Source: Desulfobacteraceae bacterium
Lineage (GTDB): Bacteria; Desulfobacterota; Desulfobacteria; Desulfobacterales; Desulfobacteraceae
Assembly (NCBI GenBank): GCA_024225635.1
Contig: JAAEMK010001246.1
Coordinates: forward strand, 1-37,711
Length of the DNA: 37,711 bases
Reading direction: 5' to 3'
Position 1 is the stretch's first letter. Each line of letters starts with the position of its first letter. Positions 24,181-32,971 of the stretch are shown piece by piece. Made by a program: the position numbers and the translations under genes. The notes below the pieces were generated by a model, which was given only the letters and a program-made list of their open reading frames with translations, was not told the origin of the DNA and did not search any database.

Positions 24181-24793
24181 GATTCCCGGCAGTGAGTGAA
24201 CTTAATGATCTTGATCGGTTAACGCCAAACACCGGTCACCCCCTCTTCTTTAATACAAGAAACAATCGGCTACAGCTTCGGTTCTTTTCGTAAACACCCC
24301 GGGTTTTATGTCAAATACCAATACAAATAGAACAGGCCGAGTGTGATCATAATTACATTGTCTGTATCGTTTTGATCTATTCAATGTATTCACAAAACAC
24401 CAGCTTAAGTCAAGCAGGGAATAAATCAGCGGGTTTTAAAATTCATTTCCTCCGCCCGCTGGAGCCGAACCCGCCGGGTTTGAGACTGATCAGGAAGAGA
24501 GCCCCCTCGCCGTTTTGGAAGGCGTGATCCGTTCCCGGCGGTTTCAGGTCCGGTCCTGCTCAATGGGAAGGGTAAAGGAGAAGGCGAAATTAGCTTTTAT
24601 GAGAATCAAAAACTATTAGATCAGAAAATCTGAATCATGGGACCGACCGGACAAAGTAATTGACGCCGGATATTGACGATGGACAGTAATGGTTGAAATT
24701 ATTATAATAGGGCTTGACATAGATGAGATGCTGTTGAATTGTTCAGGGCGATGAGAAGTTTAATAGCTGGGCTGAATGAATGCGGAGAGAACA
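24181..24793. other. Intergenic region with only gene debris
   Basis: Apart from the kinase scrap at 24544-24612, no coding frame is recognised. TTGACA at 24714 has no well-placed -10. The region looks like eroded DNA between the pseudogene and the SBP3-like gene. Confidence 0.5.
24544..24612 (-). pseudogene. Histidine kinase C-terminal scrap
   Basis: A minus-strand frame ends ANFAFSFTLPIEQDRT then TGA, which is the usual last strand of a histidine kinase ATPase domain (the FTLP ending). It is preceded by a stop within about 22 codons. It is probably what is left of another kinase or of the one truncated at 22718-24180. Confidence 0.5.
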
Positions 24794-25654
24794 ATGATAA
24801 AGATAAATTCGATCCTGTTGATAATCCTGATGTTTTTCAGTGCCGATGCATTTTCGGAATCATTGGCACTCAGATATTTCCAGACCGATCTTCGCTATGA
24901 GTATCGGATTGAACTGCTCAGGCTTGCCATGGACAGTACCTTTGAAAGTGACGGCCCATATTCTCTTGAACCTGTCAACGTGAAAGCGACCCAAAAGAGA
25001 GGGCTCATTTTACTGGAGCAGGGCACGAAAGTGAACGTCGGCTTTTTCCCCCTGAACAAAGAAAGGGAATCAAGGTTTATCCCTGTCAGAATACCTATTC
25101 TCAGTGGAATACTGGGCTATCGGGTCTGTCTTATACGAAAAGAGAGCCTGTCTGATTTCTCGGAAATCGAGTCTTTGGAACAGCTGAAAACAAAGTTTAA
25201 AGCAGGGTTCGGCAGCCAGTGGGCGGATATGGGAATTTTGCGCGCCAATAACATCCCGGTTGTCGGAACGGTGAAGTATGACGGCCTTTTTAAAATGTTG
25301 TCCGGAAGACGGTTTGATTATTTTCCGAGGGGCATCAACGAGGCGTGGAACGAACTGTCCGATGAAAAAACGGATCATTCCGATCTGACGGTGGCCCCGG
25401 ATTTTGCCCTGTATTATCCTTATCCTGTGTACTTTTTTGTCAATAAAAATCATCCCGAAATTGCCGACAGGATTGAGCGGGGATTAAAAATATCGCTCGA
25501 GAACGGTACCTTCAGGAAATTGTTCTTACAATACCATGGTGACATAATCCGGCAGGCTGATCTTAAAAATAGAAAAATGTTTATGCTGGAGAATCCGACT
25601 TTGCCCGAGGGAACCCCCGAACCGGATACCGGCTGGTGGTTGCAACGGCAATAA
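24794..25654 (+). CDS. SBP3-type periplasmic solute-binding protein
   Basis: This 286-residue protein has a signal peptide (MIKINSILLIILMFFSADAF) and a domain resembling extracellular solute-binding proteins family 3, with LEQLKTKFKAGFGSQWADM in the hinge region and YYPYPVYFFVNKNHPEIADR near the C-terminus. It lacks a kinase domain, membrane anchor or transporter partner. ATG 24794 has GGAGAG upstream, whereas an in-frame ATG at 24776 has none. It may be a stand-alone ligand binder or a remnant of sensor families, given the kinase debris next to it. The ligand is unknown. Confidence 0.72.
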   Translation: MIKINSILLIILMFFSADAFSESLALRYFQTDLRYEYRIELLRLAMDSTFESDGPYSLEPVNVKATQKRGLILLEQGTKVNVGFFPLNKERESRFIPVRIPILSGILGYRVCLIRKESLSDFSEIESLEQLKTKFKAGFGSQWADMGILRANNIPVVGTVKYDGLFKMLSGRRFDYFPRGINEAWNELSDEKTDHSDLTVAPDFALYYPYPVYFFVNKNHPEIADRIERGLKISLENGTFRKLFLQYHGDIIRQADLKNRKMFMLENPTLPEGTPEPDTGWWLQRQ

Positions 25655-25701
25655 ATGCCGTATTTGTCCCCATGGATCGGAGAGGGGTAGGGGGATGAAA
25701 C

Positions 25702-25736
25702 AAAAAAGGCTCTCAGCAAAAAATGCTGAAAGCCTT
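25702..25736 (-). terminator. Intrinsic terminator of tRNA-Gln
   Basis: AAGGCTTTCAGCA and TGCTGAGAGCCTT form a 13-base stem with one mismatch, followed on the minus strand by TTTTTTG. It begins about 10 bases after the tRNA 3' end. The plus strand has no T run here. Confidence 0.85.
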
Positions 25737-25746
25737 ATATGCAAAG

Positions 25747-25820
25747 TGGCTGGGTGACTAGGATTCGAACCTAGATTGACGGAGTCAGAGTCCGTAGTCC
25801 TGCCATTGGACGATCACCCA
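25747..25820 (-). tRNA. tRNA-Gln, anticodon CTG
   Basis: On the minus strand the 74-base gene folds as a full cloverleaf: acceptor stem TGGGTGA/TCACCCA, D arm, anticodon stem ACGGA/TCCGT with loop CTCTGAC (anticodon CTG, reading CAG), T arm CTAGG-TTCGAAT-CCTAG, discriminator G and an encoded CCA. A promoter and terminator flank it closely, so it is a single-gene transcript. Confidence 0.96.
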
Positions 25821-25832
25821 ACGAATGAAGGC

Positions 25833-25861
25833 TTTATACCCCATGGGCTCTGTGGAGTCAA
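25833..25861 (-). promoter_or_regulatory. Sigma-70 promoter of tRNA-Gln
   Basis: On the minus strand TTGACT, a 17-base spacer and TATAAA lie just before the tRNA, at good spacing for a start near 25826. Confidence 0.85.
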
Positions 25862-25955
25862 CAGGTATTTTTAAAAAAAATTGGTTAATCTTAATGAATG
25901 TGATAATTTTATTTGAGGCCGTATTAAAATCCACCACCATTTTGGGGAGGAAGCC

Positions 25956-26237
25956 ATGATAAAAGTTCTTATCAGACGGACAATCGCGGAATCAAAAAGC
26001 AAGGAGTTGAACCTGCTGTTTGTCAAGCTCAGATCCCTTGCCATGCAGCAAGAGGGTTACATCGGCGGAGAGACGCTGAAGCGGCTCGATGCGCCCGGTG
26101 AGTATCTTGTGATCAGCCGTTGGCGGAGCATTGAGGATTGGACGAGATGGCTTGTAAGCAAGGAGAGGGCGGATATCCAGGGGGCTATCGACGCATTGAC
26201 CGATTCTGAAACGCGGTTCGAAGTTTACGGTCATTAG
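25956..26237 (+). CDS. Small ABM-domain (antibiotic biosynthesis monooxygenase-like) protein
   Basis: The 93-residue protein has the dimeric alpha/beta-barrel ABM pattern: a first strand MIKVLIRRTI, the GYIGGETLKRLDAPGEYLVI turn-strand region and SRWRSIEDWTRWL. The family includes cofactor-free monooxygenases and heme-degrading or stress proteins; the substrate cannot be inferred. GGGGAGG precedes the ATG. It is monocistronic, with a hairpin right after its stop. Confidence 0.82.
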   Translation: MIKVLIRRTIAESKSKELNLLFVKLRSLAMQQEGYIGGETLKRLDAPGEYLVISRWRSIEDWTRWLVSKERADIQGAIDALTDSETRFEVYGH

Positions 26238-26248
26238 CAGGGGTGGGG

Positions 26249-26278
26249 GCAGCAGCCCCTTAAACCAGGGGCTGCTGT
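26249..26278. terminator. Hairpin between convergent genes
   Basis: GCAGCAGCCCCT (26249-26260) pairs with AGGGGCTGCTGT (26267-26278), loop TAAACC. No direct T run follows (a TTTTTT appears 10 bases later), so termination is likely but not certain. Confidence 0.55.
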
Positions 26279-26292
26279 CTCGTACATCTTTT

Positions 26293-28026
26293 TTAGTTGT
26301 GGGACTCTGAAGCTTCTGTTTCGTGATCTTCCGTTGCCGCGTGGGAGCTTTCTTCTTCTGTTGCAGCAGGGGCGGCTTCTTCTTCCGCTACCGCGGGAGC
26401 GACTTCTTCTTCCGTTGCTGCAGGGGCGGCTTCTTCTTCCGTAACTGCGGGAGCAACTTCTTCTTCCGTTGCTGCGGGAGCAACTTCTTCTTCTGTCACT
26501 GCCGGAGCGGTTGCTTCTTCAACCGGTTCACCCGGAATGACGATTCTGGTTTTTTCGAAGTCTGCATAGGCCTCCTGGATTTTGGCCTGATAGAGAGCGA
26601 CGGTCTCTTTCTGTTCCGGGGTCATTGCAAACTTTGAGGCGTTCTCGACATAATAGATGATGGCTTCAAACTCAGGAACGGTCTCTGCCTTAATCAGGGA
26701 CTCAGCCTTGTCCATGTAGTAGCTGAAGGGAATGGGGAGCGCCTCATCTTTGGAATAGATCGCCTTTGCGGTTCCGGTGAAGTCCATGCCCTCGAGGAAC
26801 GCGATCTTTTCCGTGCTTACGGGTGCAAATTGCCCTTTCCAGATCTCAAGACCGGCTTTGGTGTCCTTTATATAATATTTGGTGGAGTTGGTAACACTTG
26901 TGCCTACCATCATTGATAAAAGTACGGCAACGCAGACGCCGGCAAAGACAGCCATTGCGGGTATCTTCTTTTTGTTTGCGGCTTCGTCTGCATCCTGTGC
27001 TAGGTCTTGGGCAGCTTCTTCGGCTTCAAGGGCCTCTTTCTCGGCAATCTCCTTGATGACCCGCTGAACCTCCACGGCTCGTTTCTTTGCCTCTTCGGCC
27101 TTTCTTTTTAGCTCTGCAAGTCTCTCTTCTTCGGCGCGTTTAGCAGCCTCTTCAGCCTCTTTCTTCAGTCTCTCTTCTTCAGCGCGCTTAGCGGCTTCTT
27201 CGGCCTCTTTCTTCTTTTTCTCTTCTTCGGCGCGCTTTGCAGCTTCTTCAGCCTCTTTCTTCAGTCTCTCTTCTTCAGCGCGTTTAGCTGCTTCTTCGGC
27301 CTCTTTCTTCAGTCTCTCTTCTTCAGCGCGCTTTGCAGCCTCTTCGGCCTCTTTCTTCAGTCTCTCTTCTTCAGCGCGCTTTGCAGCCTCTTCGGCCTCT
27401 TTCTTCTTTCTCTCTTCTTCGGCGCGCTTGGCGGCCTCTTCAGCCTCTTTCTTCAGTCGCTCTTCTTCAGCGCGTTTAGCAGCCTCTTCAGCCTCTTTCT
27501 TCAGTCTCTCTTCTTCAGCGCGTTTAGCGGCTTCTTCGGCCTCTTTCTTCTTTCTCTCTTCTTCGGCGCGCTTTGCAGCCTCTTCAGCCTCTTTCTTCAG
27601 TCTCTCTTCTTCAGCGCGTTTAGCGGCCTCTTCAGCCTCTTTCTTCAGTCTCTCTTCTTCAGCGCGTTTAGCGGCCTCTTCGGCCTCTTTCTTCTTTTTC
27701 TCTTCTTCGGCGCGTTTGGCAGCCTCTTCGGCCTCTTTCTTCACTTTCTCCTCTTCGGCGCGCTTTGCAGCCTCCTCAGCGAGCTTTTTCTCTTCAGCCT
27801 TTTTATCCTCGGCCTTGGGGGCTGTTTTCTTGGGGGCTGCTTTTTTGGGCGCTGCTTTCTTGGTCTTTTTCGGGCTTTCCGTAGCGCTTTCCTTGGTGGT
27901 TACCGGCGTTGTTTTAACCTCTTTTTGGGTTGCCGTGGTGGTGGTTTCTTTGGTCGCTTTCTTCACAGTCTTCTTTTTGGCAGCAGTGGTTTTTGCTTTT
28001 GTGGTGGTTTTCTTTTTTGCAGCCAT
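26293..28026 (-). CDS. Repetitive Ala/Lys/Glu-rich membrane protein with histone H1-like tail and long charged helix
   Basis: The 577-residue protein has four parts. Residues 1-85 are a Lys/Ala/Thr/Pro-rich tail (AAKKKTTTKAKTTAAKKK, KKAAPKKAAPKK) like histone H1 C-termini. Residues about 86-305 are about fourteen 16-residue repeats of the type EEAAKRAEEERLKKEA, expected to form a rigid single alpha helix or coiled coil. A membrane helix follows (about 356-378, MAVFAGVCVAVLLSMMVG). A roughly 125-residue compact domain is then followed by an acidic tail of eight-residue repeats (EEEVAPAA/V). By the positive-inside rule the basic tail and helix are cytoplasmic and the C-terminal part is periplasmic. 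It resembles TolA in composition but not in order. I do not recognise a named family. Confidence 0.85.
   Translation of the reverse strand: MAAKKKTTTKAKTTAAKKKTVKKATKETTTTATQKEVKTTPVTTKESATESPKKTKKAAPKKAAPKKTAPKAEDKKAEEKKLAEEAAKRAEEEKVKKEAEEAAKRAEEEKKKKEAEEAAKRAEEERLKKEAEEAAKRAEEERLKKEAEEAAKRAEEERKKKEAEEAAKRAEEERLKKEAEEAAKRAEEERLKKEAEEAAKRAEEERKKKEAEEAAKRAEEERLKKEAEEAAKRAEEERLKKEAEEAAKRAEEERLKKEAEEAAKRAEEEKKKKEAEEAAKRAEEERLKKEAEEAAKRAEEERLAELKRKAEEAKKRAVEVQRVIKEIAEKEALEAEEAAQDLAQDADEAANKKKIPAMAVFAGVCVAVLLSMMVGTSVTNSTKYYIKDTKAGLEIWKGQFAPVSTEKIAFLEGMDFTGTAKAIYSKDEALPIPFSYYMDKAESLIKAETVPEFEAIIYYVENASKFAMTPEQKETVALYQAKIQEAYADFEKTRIVIPGEPVEEATAPAVTEEEVAPAATEEEVAPAVTEEEAAPAATEEEVAPAVAEEEAAPAATEEESSHAATEDHETEASESHN
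26310..26515 (-). repeat. 24-bp coding repeats for the acidic C-terminal tail
   Basis: Near-identical 24-base units code TEEEVAPA-type octapeptides, seven or so copies, degenerating toward the stop. Confidence 0.8.
27115..27780 (-). repeat. 48-bp tandem coding repeats, about 14 units
   Basis: Each 48-base unit codes EEAAKRAEEExxKKEA. The variable pair xx runs KV, KK, RL, RL, RK, RL, RL, RK, RL, RL, RL, KK, RL, RL, which shows a three-unit (144-bp) higher-order period and so block duplication. Confidence 0.92.
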
Positions 28027-28179
28027 ATCTCCCCTTCAATTTTTAATTTTTTTTTATTGTTGTCGAGCGCACAAGCCAACCCGATTGAAAAAACTGCTTA
28101 ACACATATATAATTCAGGTTATTTTGTAAATACTTTGTTGACAGATCGAAATTAAGAACCATCGCCCATAGGGGAAAAC

Positions 28180-28974
28180 ATGCCTGATAAACTTCAGACT
28201 CTTGTTGATAACATCAAGGGATATAAAAAACTTGCCGTCGCTTTTTCCGGGGGTGTTGACAGCTCATTCCTGGCTACCGCAGCCAGGCAGAACTGCGATT
28301 CCGTGGTGGCCATCACGGTGAAATCGGAATTTCAATCCCAAAAAGAAACGGACAATTCCGTTCACATGGCCGAAACAATCGGAATCTGCCATGTGGTTGT
28401 GACGGCCCGGGTGCTGGAGGAGCCAGGGGTGGCCCGGAACACGAATGAACGGTGTTATTTTTGTAAGAAGGCGCTTTTTTCCCTGTTAAAGGAGAAAGCT
28501 GAGGCCCTTGGTTTTGATACCATTGCCCACGGCGCGAACCTGGATGACCTGTCCGATTACAGGCCGGGGTTCAGGGCGGCCCGGGAGATGGGCGTGGTGT
28601 CCCCCCTGATCGAGGCTGAACTGACCAAGCAGGAGATCCGGGACCACTCCAGGGCAATGGGATTGGAAACCTGGAATATGGCTTCCCAGTCCTGCCTTGC
28701 CACCCGCATTCCCTACGGTGAGCCCGTCACCCTGGAAAAGCTTGCCATGGTTGAAAACGGGGAGAAGGCCCTTGCGGACCTTGGGTTCACACGGGTGCGG
28801 GTCCGGTGTCATGGGGAGGTGGCCCGGGTTGAGCTTGACCCCGGCTCCCTGGACCGGCTCATGGAAAAAGAGCTGCGCCGGACCGTGGTTGAGGCCCTGA
28901 AGCAGGCGGGCTTCAATTATGTTGCCGTGGATCTTGAGGGGTATGTTTCAGGAAGCATGAACCGCTCCCTGTGA
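28180..28974 (+). CDS. larE: LarE-family ATP-dependent sacrificial sulfur transferase (three-cysteine type)
   Basis: A 264-residue protein with the PP-loop SGGVDS (23-28) and LarE-specific stretches NERCYFCKKALF, AHGANLDDLSDYRPG and SQSCLATRIPYG. LarE adenylates P2CMN and inserts sulfur to make the nickel-pincer cofactor of lactate racemase and relatives. Cys92, Cys95 and Cys172 are present; C172 corresponds to the sacrificial Cys of the single-Cys enzyme, and a CxxC plus this Cys marks the [4Fe-4S] type, which can act catalytically. AGGGGAAAAC precedes the ATG. No larA, larB or larC is next to it in this window. Confidence 0.9.
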   Translation: MPDKLQTLVDNIKGYKKLAVAFSGGVDSSFLATAARQNCDSVVAITVKSEFQSQKETDNSVHMAETIGICHVVVTARVLEEPGVARNTNERCYFCKKALFSLLKEKAEALGFDTIAHGANLDDLSDYRPGFRAAREMGVVSPLIEAELTKQEIRDHSRAMGLETWNMASQSCLATRIPYGEPVTLEKLAMVENGEKALADLGFTRVRVRCHGEVARVELDPGSLDRLMEKELRRTVVEALKQAGFNYVAVDLEGYVSGSMNRSL

Positions 28975-29091
28975 TTAGCCTGGGGGAATGATCTGCTTTA
29001 CAATTCAATCTGTTGCTGGTAGTGATTGATAATCATGATAACATAGTTCGTTTAGATATACGTGAGCCCCAGTAATGAAAAGGATTCTGAA

Positions 29092-32000
29092 ATGGATTTG
29101 AGTATTGCTGAGTGTGAAGATAGTTCCGAAGTTCGTCAGGACGGTTGTGATTCTATTTATAAAACGATTGTTGAAAATGACAGGACAGAGATCTGCATCG
29201 TCCGGGAATGGAAAATCGTTTTTGTCAACAAGGCCATGGTTGAATCCCTTGGGTATGATCGCTCCTTTCTGATTGACAGGGGCTTTCTGGATCTCGTTTT
29301 TCCCGGTGATGCCGGGCTTGTGGCCGCCACCCATGAAAAGTGGCTCAAGGGTGATGGGGGGCCGGACACATACCGGCTAAGGCTTGTTCACAGGGATGGG
29401 CGCTTACTCTTGTTTGAGGTGAAAAATGTCGGGATTGTCTGGGAGGGCAAGCCGGTAACCCTTTTTTCCTTAAGGGACATCACAGCCCAGAGACGCGCGG
29501 AAAAAGAGGTCCGGCGATACCGGGACAGCCTTGAAAAACTGGTGAAGCTGAGAACCGCGGAGCTGACGGTGGTTAACCATCAGCTGAAAAAAGAGATCGA
29601 TGCCAGACAGACCTCGGCCTCAGCCCTTCGAAAAAGCGAGGAGAAATATAGAAAGATCCTCGAAGGCATCAAGGAGGGGTATTTTGAGGTGGATCTGGCC
29701 GGGAACCTCACCTTTTTCAATGATGCCTTGTGCGCCATGTCCGGGCATTCTCCAAGTGAACTCATGGGGAAAAACAACCTGGCCTTTGCGACCGAAAAGA
29801 GCGCCAAGCAGCTGTTCAAGACATTCAGCGGTATCTATAGAACGGGTCAGTCCGCCGACATTGCCGATTATGAGATGCGCAGGGTCGACGGGAGCCGGGG
29901 CATACTGGAGCTCTCGGCGTACCTTATGAGGGACGAGGGCGGGAAACCCATCGGGTTCCGCGGGTTCACAAGGGATGTTACCGAGCGCAAGCGCGCCGAG
30001 GACGCCCTGCAACGGGCCCATGACGAGCTGGAAAAACGGGTGGAAGACCGGACCCGGGAACTTCAGAAGGCAATGGAACTCTCCCAGGAGTCGGTGAAGG
30101 TGAAAAATGAGTTCCTGGCAAACATGAGCCATGAGATCCGCACCCCCATGAACGCAATCATCGGGATGAGCGATCTGCTTCTTGACACCGTTATGACCCG
30201 CAAGCAGCGGGAGCATCTGAACATCATTCGCTCCTCCTCACGTTCTCTTTTGGAGCTGATCAACGATATCCTAGACTTTTCCAAGATAGAAGCGGGAAAG
30301 CTTGATTTTGAATCCATTCCCTTTCTCCTCTCCGATGTGGTGGAAGAGGTGTCGGACATGTTTCTTGAGAAGGTACGGTTGAAGAACATCGAGTTTGTCC
30401 TGGATATCGCCCTGAATGTGCCCGGGGAGCTCAAGGGCGATCCGTTCCGGTTGAAACAGGTCCTGGTCAACCTGGTCAGCAATGCCGTGAAATTCACCCA
30501 CAAGGGAGAGATTCGGATCAAGGTGTCGAACCTGGGGCCAAGGGGGCAGGGGACGGAGCTTCTGTTCGAGGTCCATGACTCCGGCATCGGCATCAGCCGG
30601 GACCTGCTGCATGACAACGGCGCGCCCCTTTTGGAGACCTTTGCCCAGGCGGACGGTTCAACCACGCGAAAGTACGGGGGGACCGGGCTGGGCCTTGCCA
30701 TCAGCAACCGGATCGTGGGTATGATGGACGGAAAGATCTTTGTGGAAAGCCGGGAGGGGAAGGGGAGTGTCTTCAAGTTTACGGCGACCTTTAAAAACAG
30801 CTCCGCCGGTCTTGTGCCAAGGCAGGTGCTTCCCCCAAATCTATTGAGAACGACGGCCCTGGTCGTGGAGTCCAATGCCTCGACATCCATGGTGATGAAG
30901 CGGCAGCTGGAAGGATTCGGCTTCAGGACGGTTGCCGTGGATTCAGGCGAAAGGGCCCTTGATATCCTGGCGGGGGAGGGCGGCCATAAGGTGGGGATCG
31001 CCTTTGTGGACCTGCAACTCTATGACATGGACGGTCTGGAGCTGGTTTCCCGGATCAAGGCTGTCGGGGACGACGACAACGGCTTTCCCATGGTTGTTCT
31101 CGGCTCCAGCGGAACCAGCGAGGAGATCCGGACGGTCAGGGAGATGGAGATAGAGAGCTATCTCATGAAGCCGGTCAAACAGTCGACCCTCTTTGATACG
31201 GTGATGGAGATCTTCGGGTATCACCAGGACAGGTCCCAGGCCGTCAAATCCAGCGGTGGCAACAACGAAGAGCTCAAGGGCATGCGGGTGCTGCTCGTGG
31301 AGGACAATATTATCAATCAGATGGTGGCCACCGAGATCCTCAAGGATGCCGGCATCAGGATTATTACGGCCGGGAACGGGCTGGAAGCCATCGAAACCCT
31401 GATGGCCACCGAGGTCGATGCCGTGCTCATGGATGTGCAGATGCCTGAAATGGACGGGCTCGAGGCGGCATCCGCCATCAGGAACAACCTGGAATTGAAA
31501 CATCTTCCCATCATTGCCATGACGGCCCATGCCATGTACGGGGACCGGGAAAAGTGCCTTGCCTCGGGCATGAACGACTATGTGCCAAAGCCCATCAACC
31601 GAAATGAGCTTTTTTCAGTGCTGAGAAAAAACGTGTTCCTGGCGGATGAGGGGGACGGTAAAAAATCCTACAGCAAGATAACCGTCGATACAAACAGGAT
31701 CTATTCCCTTCCGGGCCTGGATATTGATGAGGGGCTCCAGCGGGTGGGAGGGGCCTGGGATGTCTATGTGGGTATCTTGAATAAATTCTGCCAGTTGTAT
31801 AAGGGCTTTTCCAGGCGGATACGGCAAATGGCCGGGGCCGGGGATTTTGCCAATGCCCGTATCCAGGCACACTCCCTGAAAGGGGCCGCCGGAAATGTCG
31901 CTGCGGAAGAGCTCAGGCTCGGTGCCAAAAAGCTGGAGAACGCCTGCTTTGAGAAGGATGCCCAAGCCGTGGCCAAGGTGCTGCCCATGATTGAAACCGC

Positions 32001-32340
32001 CTTTGATATGGTGGTGAGCTCCCTTGAAAAGATGGAGAAGAAACAGGTTGCCCGGGAAAAAGCGCCTTGCCGGGAAGTGGGTGTTGAAGAGGTTCTCCGG
32101 GAGATCAATGCCATGGAGGGAAGTCTCCGGGAATTCGATCCTGTGGAGGCGGAGGCGTGCATGGAGCGATTGCGCGGCCTGGTTGATTCCGGGGAGGGGG
32201 TGAACGGGATGGACCGCCTTCTGTCAACCCTTGGGGCAACGGTCGGGGATTACAATTTTGATGAGGCCCTCACGGTGTTGACAAAGGTGGCTGTCAAGGT
32301 TGAAGATATGAGGGCCCGGCAAAAACGGTTGCAGGGATGA
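29092..32340 (+). CDS. Cytoplasmic hybrid histidine kinase: PAS-PAS-HisKA-HATPase-REC-REC-HPt
   Basis: Numbered from ATG 29092 (1082 residues): PAS 1 (about 20-130), coiled coil, PAS 2 (about 185-305), coiled coil, HisKA with H347 in NMSHEIRTPMN, an HATPase with NLVSNAVKFTH and GGTGLGLAIS, receiver 1 with D640 (FVDLQLYDMDG), receiver 2 with D781 (LMDVQMPEMDG), and a C-terminal HPt with H927 (QAHSLKGAAGN). A full phosphorelay is thus built into one protein. No membrane segment is seen, so the signal is cytoplasmic. AAGGA lies at good spacing before 29092; a GTG at 29062 would add ten residues. The final response regulator is not in the window. Confidence 0.9.
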   Translation: MDLSIAECEDSSEVRQDGCDSIYKTIVENDRTEICIVREWKIVFVNKAMVESLGYDRSFLIDRGFLDLVFPGDAGLVAATHEKWLKGDGGPDTYRLRLVHRDGRLLLFEVKNVGIVWEGKPVTLFSLRDITAQRRAEKEVRRYRDSLEKLVKLRTAELTVVNHQLKKEIDARQTSASALRKSEEKYRKILEGIKEGYFEVDLAGNLTFFNDALCAMSGHSPSELMGKNNLAFATEKSAKQLFKTFSGIYRTGQSADIADYEMRRVDGSRGILELSAYLMRDEGGKPIGFRGFTRDVTERKRAEDALQRAHDELEKRVEDRTRELQKAMELSQESVKVKNEFLANMSHEIRTPMNAIIGMSDLLLDTVMTRKQREHLNIIRSSSRSLLELINDILDFSKIEAGKLDFESIPFLLSDVVEEVSDMFLEKVRLKNIEFVLDIALNVPGELKGDPFRLKQVLVNLVSNAVKFTHKGEIRIKVSNLGPRGQGTELLFEVHDSGIGISRDLLHDNGAPLLETFAQADGSTTRKYGGTGLGLAISNRIVGMMDGKIFVESREGKGSVFKFTATFKNSSAGLVPRQVLPPNLLRTTALVVESNASTSMVMKRQLEGFGFRTVAVDSGERALDILAGEGGHKVGIAFVDLQLYDMDGLELVSRIKAVGDDDNGFPMVVLGSSGTSEEIRTVREMEIESYLMKPVKQSTLFDTVMEIFGYHQDRSQAVKSSGGNNEELKGMRVLLVEDNIINQMVATEILKDAGIRIITAGNGLEAIETLMATEVDAVLMDVQMPEMDGLEAASAIRNNLELKHLPIIAMTAHAMYGDREKCLASGMNDYVPKPINRNELFSVLRKNVFLADEGDGKKSYSKITVDTNRIYSLPGLDIDEGLQRVGGAWDVYVGILNKFCQLYKGFSRRIRQMAGAGDFANARIQAHSLKGAAGNVAAEELRLGAKKLENACFEKDAQAVAKVLPMIETAFDMVVSSLEKMEKKQVAREKAPCREVGVEEVLREINAMEGSLREFDPVEAEACMERLRGLVDSGEGVNGMDRLLSTLGATVGDYNFDEALTVLTKVAVKVEDMRARQKRLQG

Positions 32341-32373
32341 TCCGATTAACGGGCCATCCCGGCCTTGGGACTG

Positions 32374-32790
32374 CTAGCCTACGATCTCCATGCTGTTGAA
32401 GAAGTAGCCGATCTCAAAGGCTGCTGTTTCCGGGGCATCGGAACCGTGGACAACATTTTGCTCAATGTCCGTGGCAAAATCCCGCCGGATGGTTCCCTCT
32501 TCAGCTTCTTTAAAATTGGTCGCTCCCATGAGCTTGCGGTTCCTTGCAATGACGTCCTCTCCCTCGAGAACCATTACCACGATGGGGCCTGATGTCATGA
32601 AATCCGTCAGGCTGCCAAAAAAAGGACGCTCTTTATGGACGGCATAAAATCCTTCCGCCTGCTTCTGGGTAAGATGCATCATCTTCATGGCGGCAACGGT
32701 GATACCCTGGTCCTGGAATCGCTTGATCACTTCTCCAATGAGGTTCTTTTTCACTCCATCCGGCTTGATTATCGATAATGTTCGCTCCAT
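32374..32790 (-). CDS. ndk: Nucleoside diphosphate kinase
   Basis: The 138-residue protein has the normal length and the family signature: N-terminal [16 protein letters not shown] and the active-site NVVHGSD (phospho-His H115). It transfers the gamma phosphate from ATP to nucleoside diphosphates in the cytoplasm. AAAAAGGATG precedes the ATG. It is convergent to the hybrid kinase and divergent from the selenoprotein gene. Confidence 0.97.
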   Translation of the reverse strand: MERTLSIIKPDGVKKNLIGEVIKRFQDQGITVAAMKMMHLTQKQAEGFYAVHKERPFFGSLTDFMTSGPIVVMVLEGEDVIARNRKLMGATNFKEAEEGTIRRDFATDIEQNVVHGSDAPETAAFEIGYFFNSMEIVG

Positions 32791-32886
32791 TGTGTCATCC
32801 TTTTTAATTAGGTGTTGTAGTGGTCGCTCTGGTCAATAGATCAGATTTGTTATCATAAAGATTGATAGCAAGTCAACTGCTGGTTC

Positions 32887-32915
32887 TTGACAAGCCAGGG
32901 GTCTGTGATTAGTAT
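32887..32915 (+). promoter_or_regulatory. Candidate sigma-70 promoter of the selenoprotein gene
   Basis: TTGACA (32887-32892), a 17-base spacer and TAGTAT (32910-32915), about 57 bases before the start codon. Confidence 0.6.
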
Positions 32916-32971
32916 GTTGAGGCCAGCACAGAAAGTCTGGTATATAACCAACAGACCAAGGAGAGTTTATA

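Noticed and set aside
24714-24745. TTGACA as a promoter of the SBP3-like gene
   Set aside because: No acceptable -10 at 16-18 bases.
27115-27780. A regular 48-bp repeat array that might suggest a CRISPR or satellite
   Set aside because: The units are contiguous without unique spacers and code an in-frame 16-residue peptide repeat of a long gene.
27428-28129. Plus-strand 233-codon open frame rich in Ser, Ala and Phe
   Set aside because: It is the antisense reading of the Ala/Lys/Glu repeat gene, with low complexity and no ribosome binding site.
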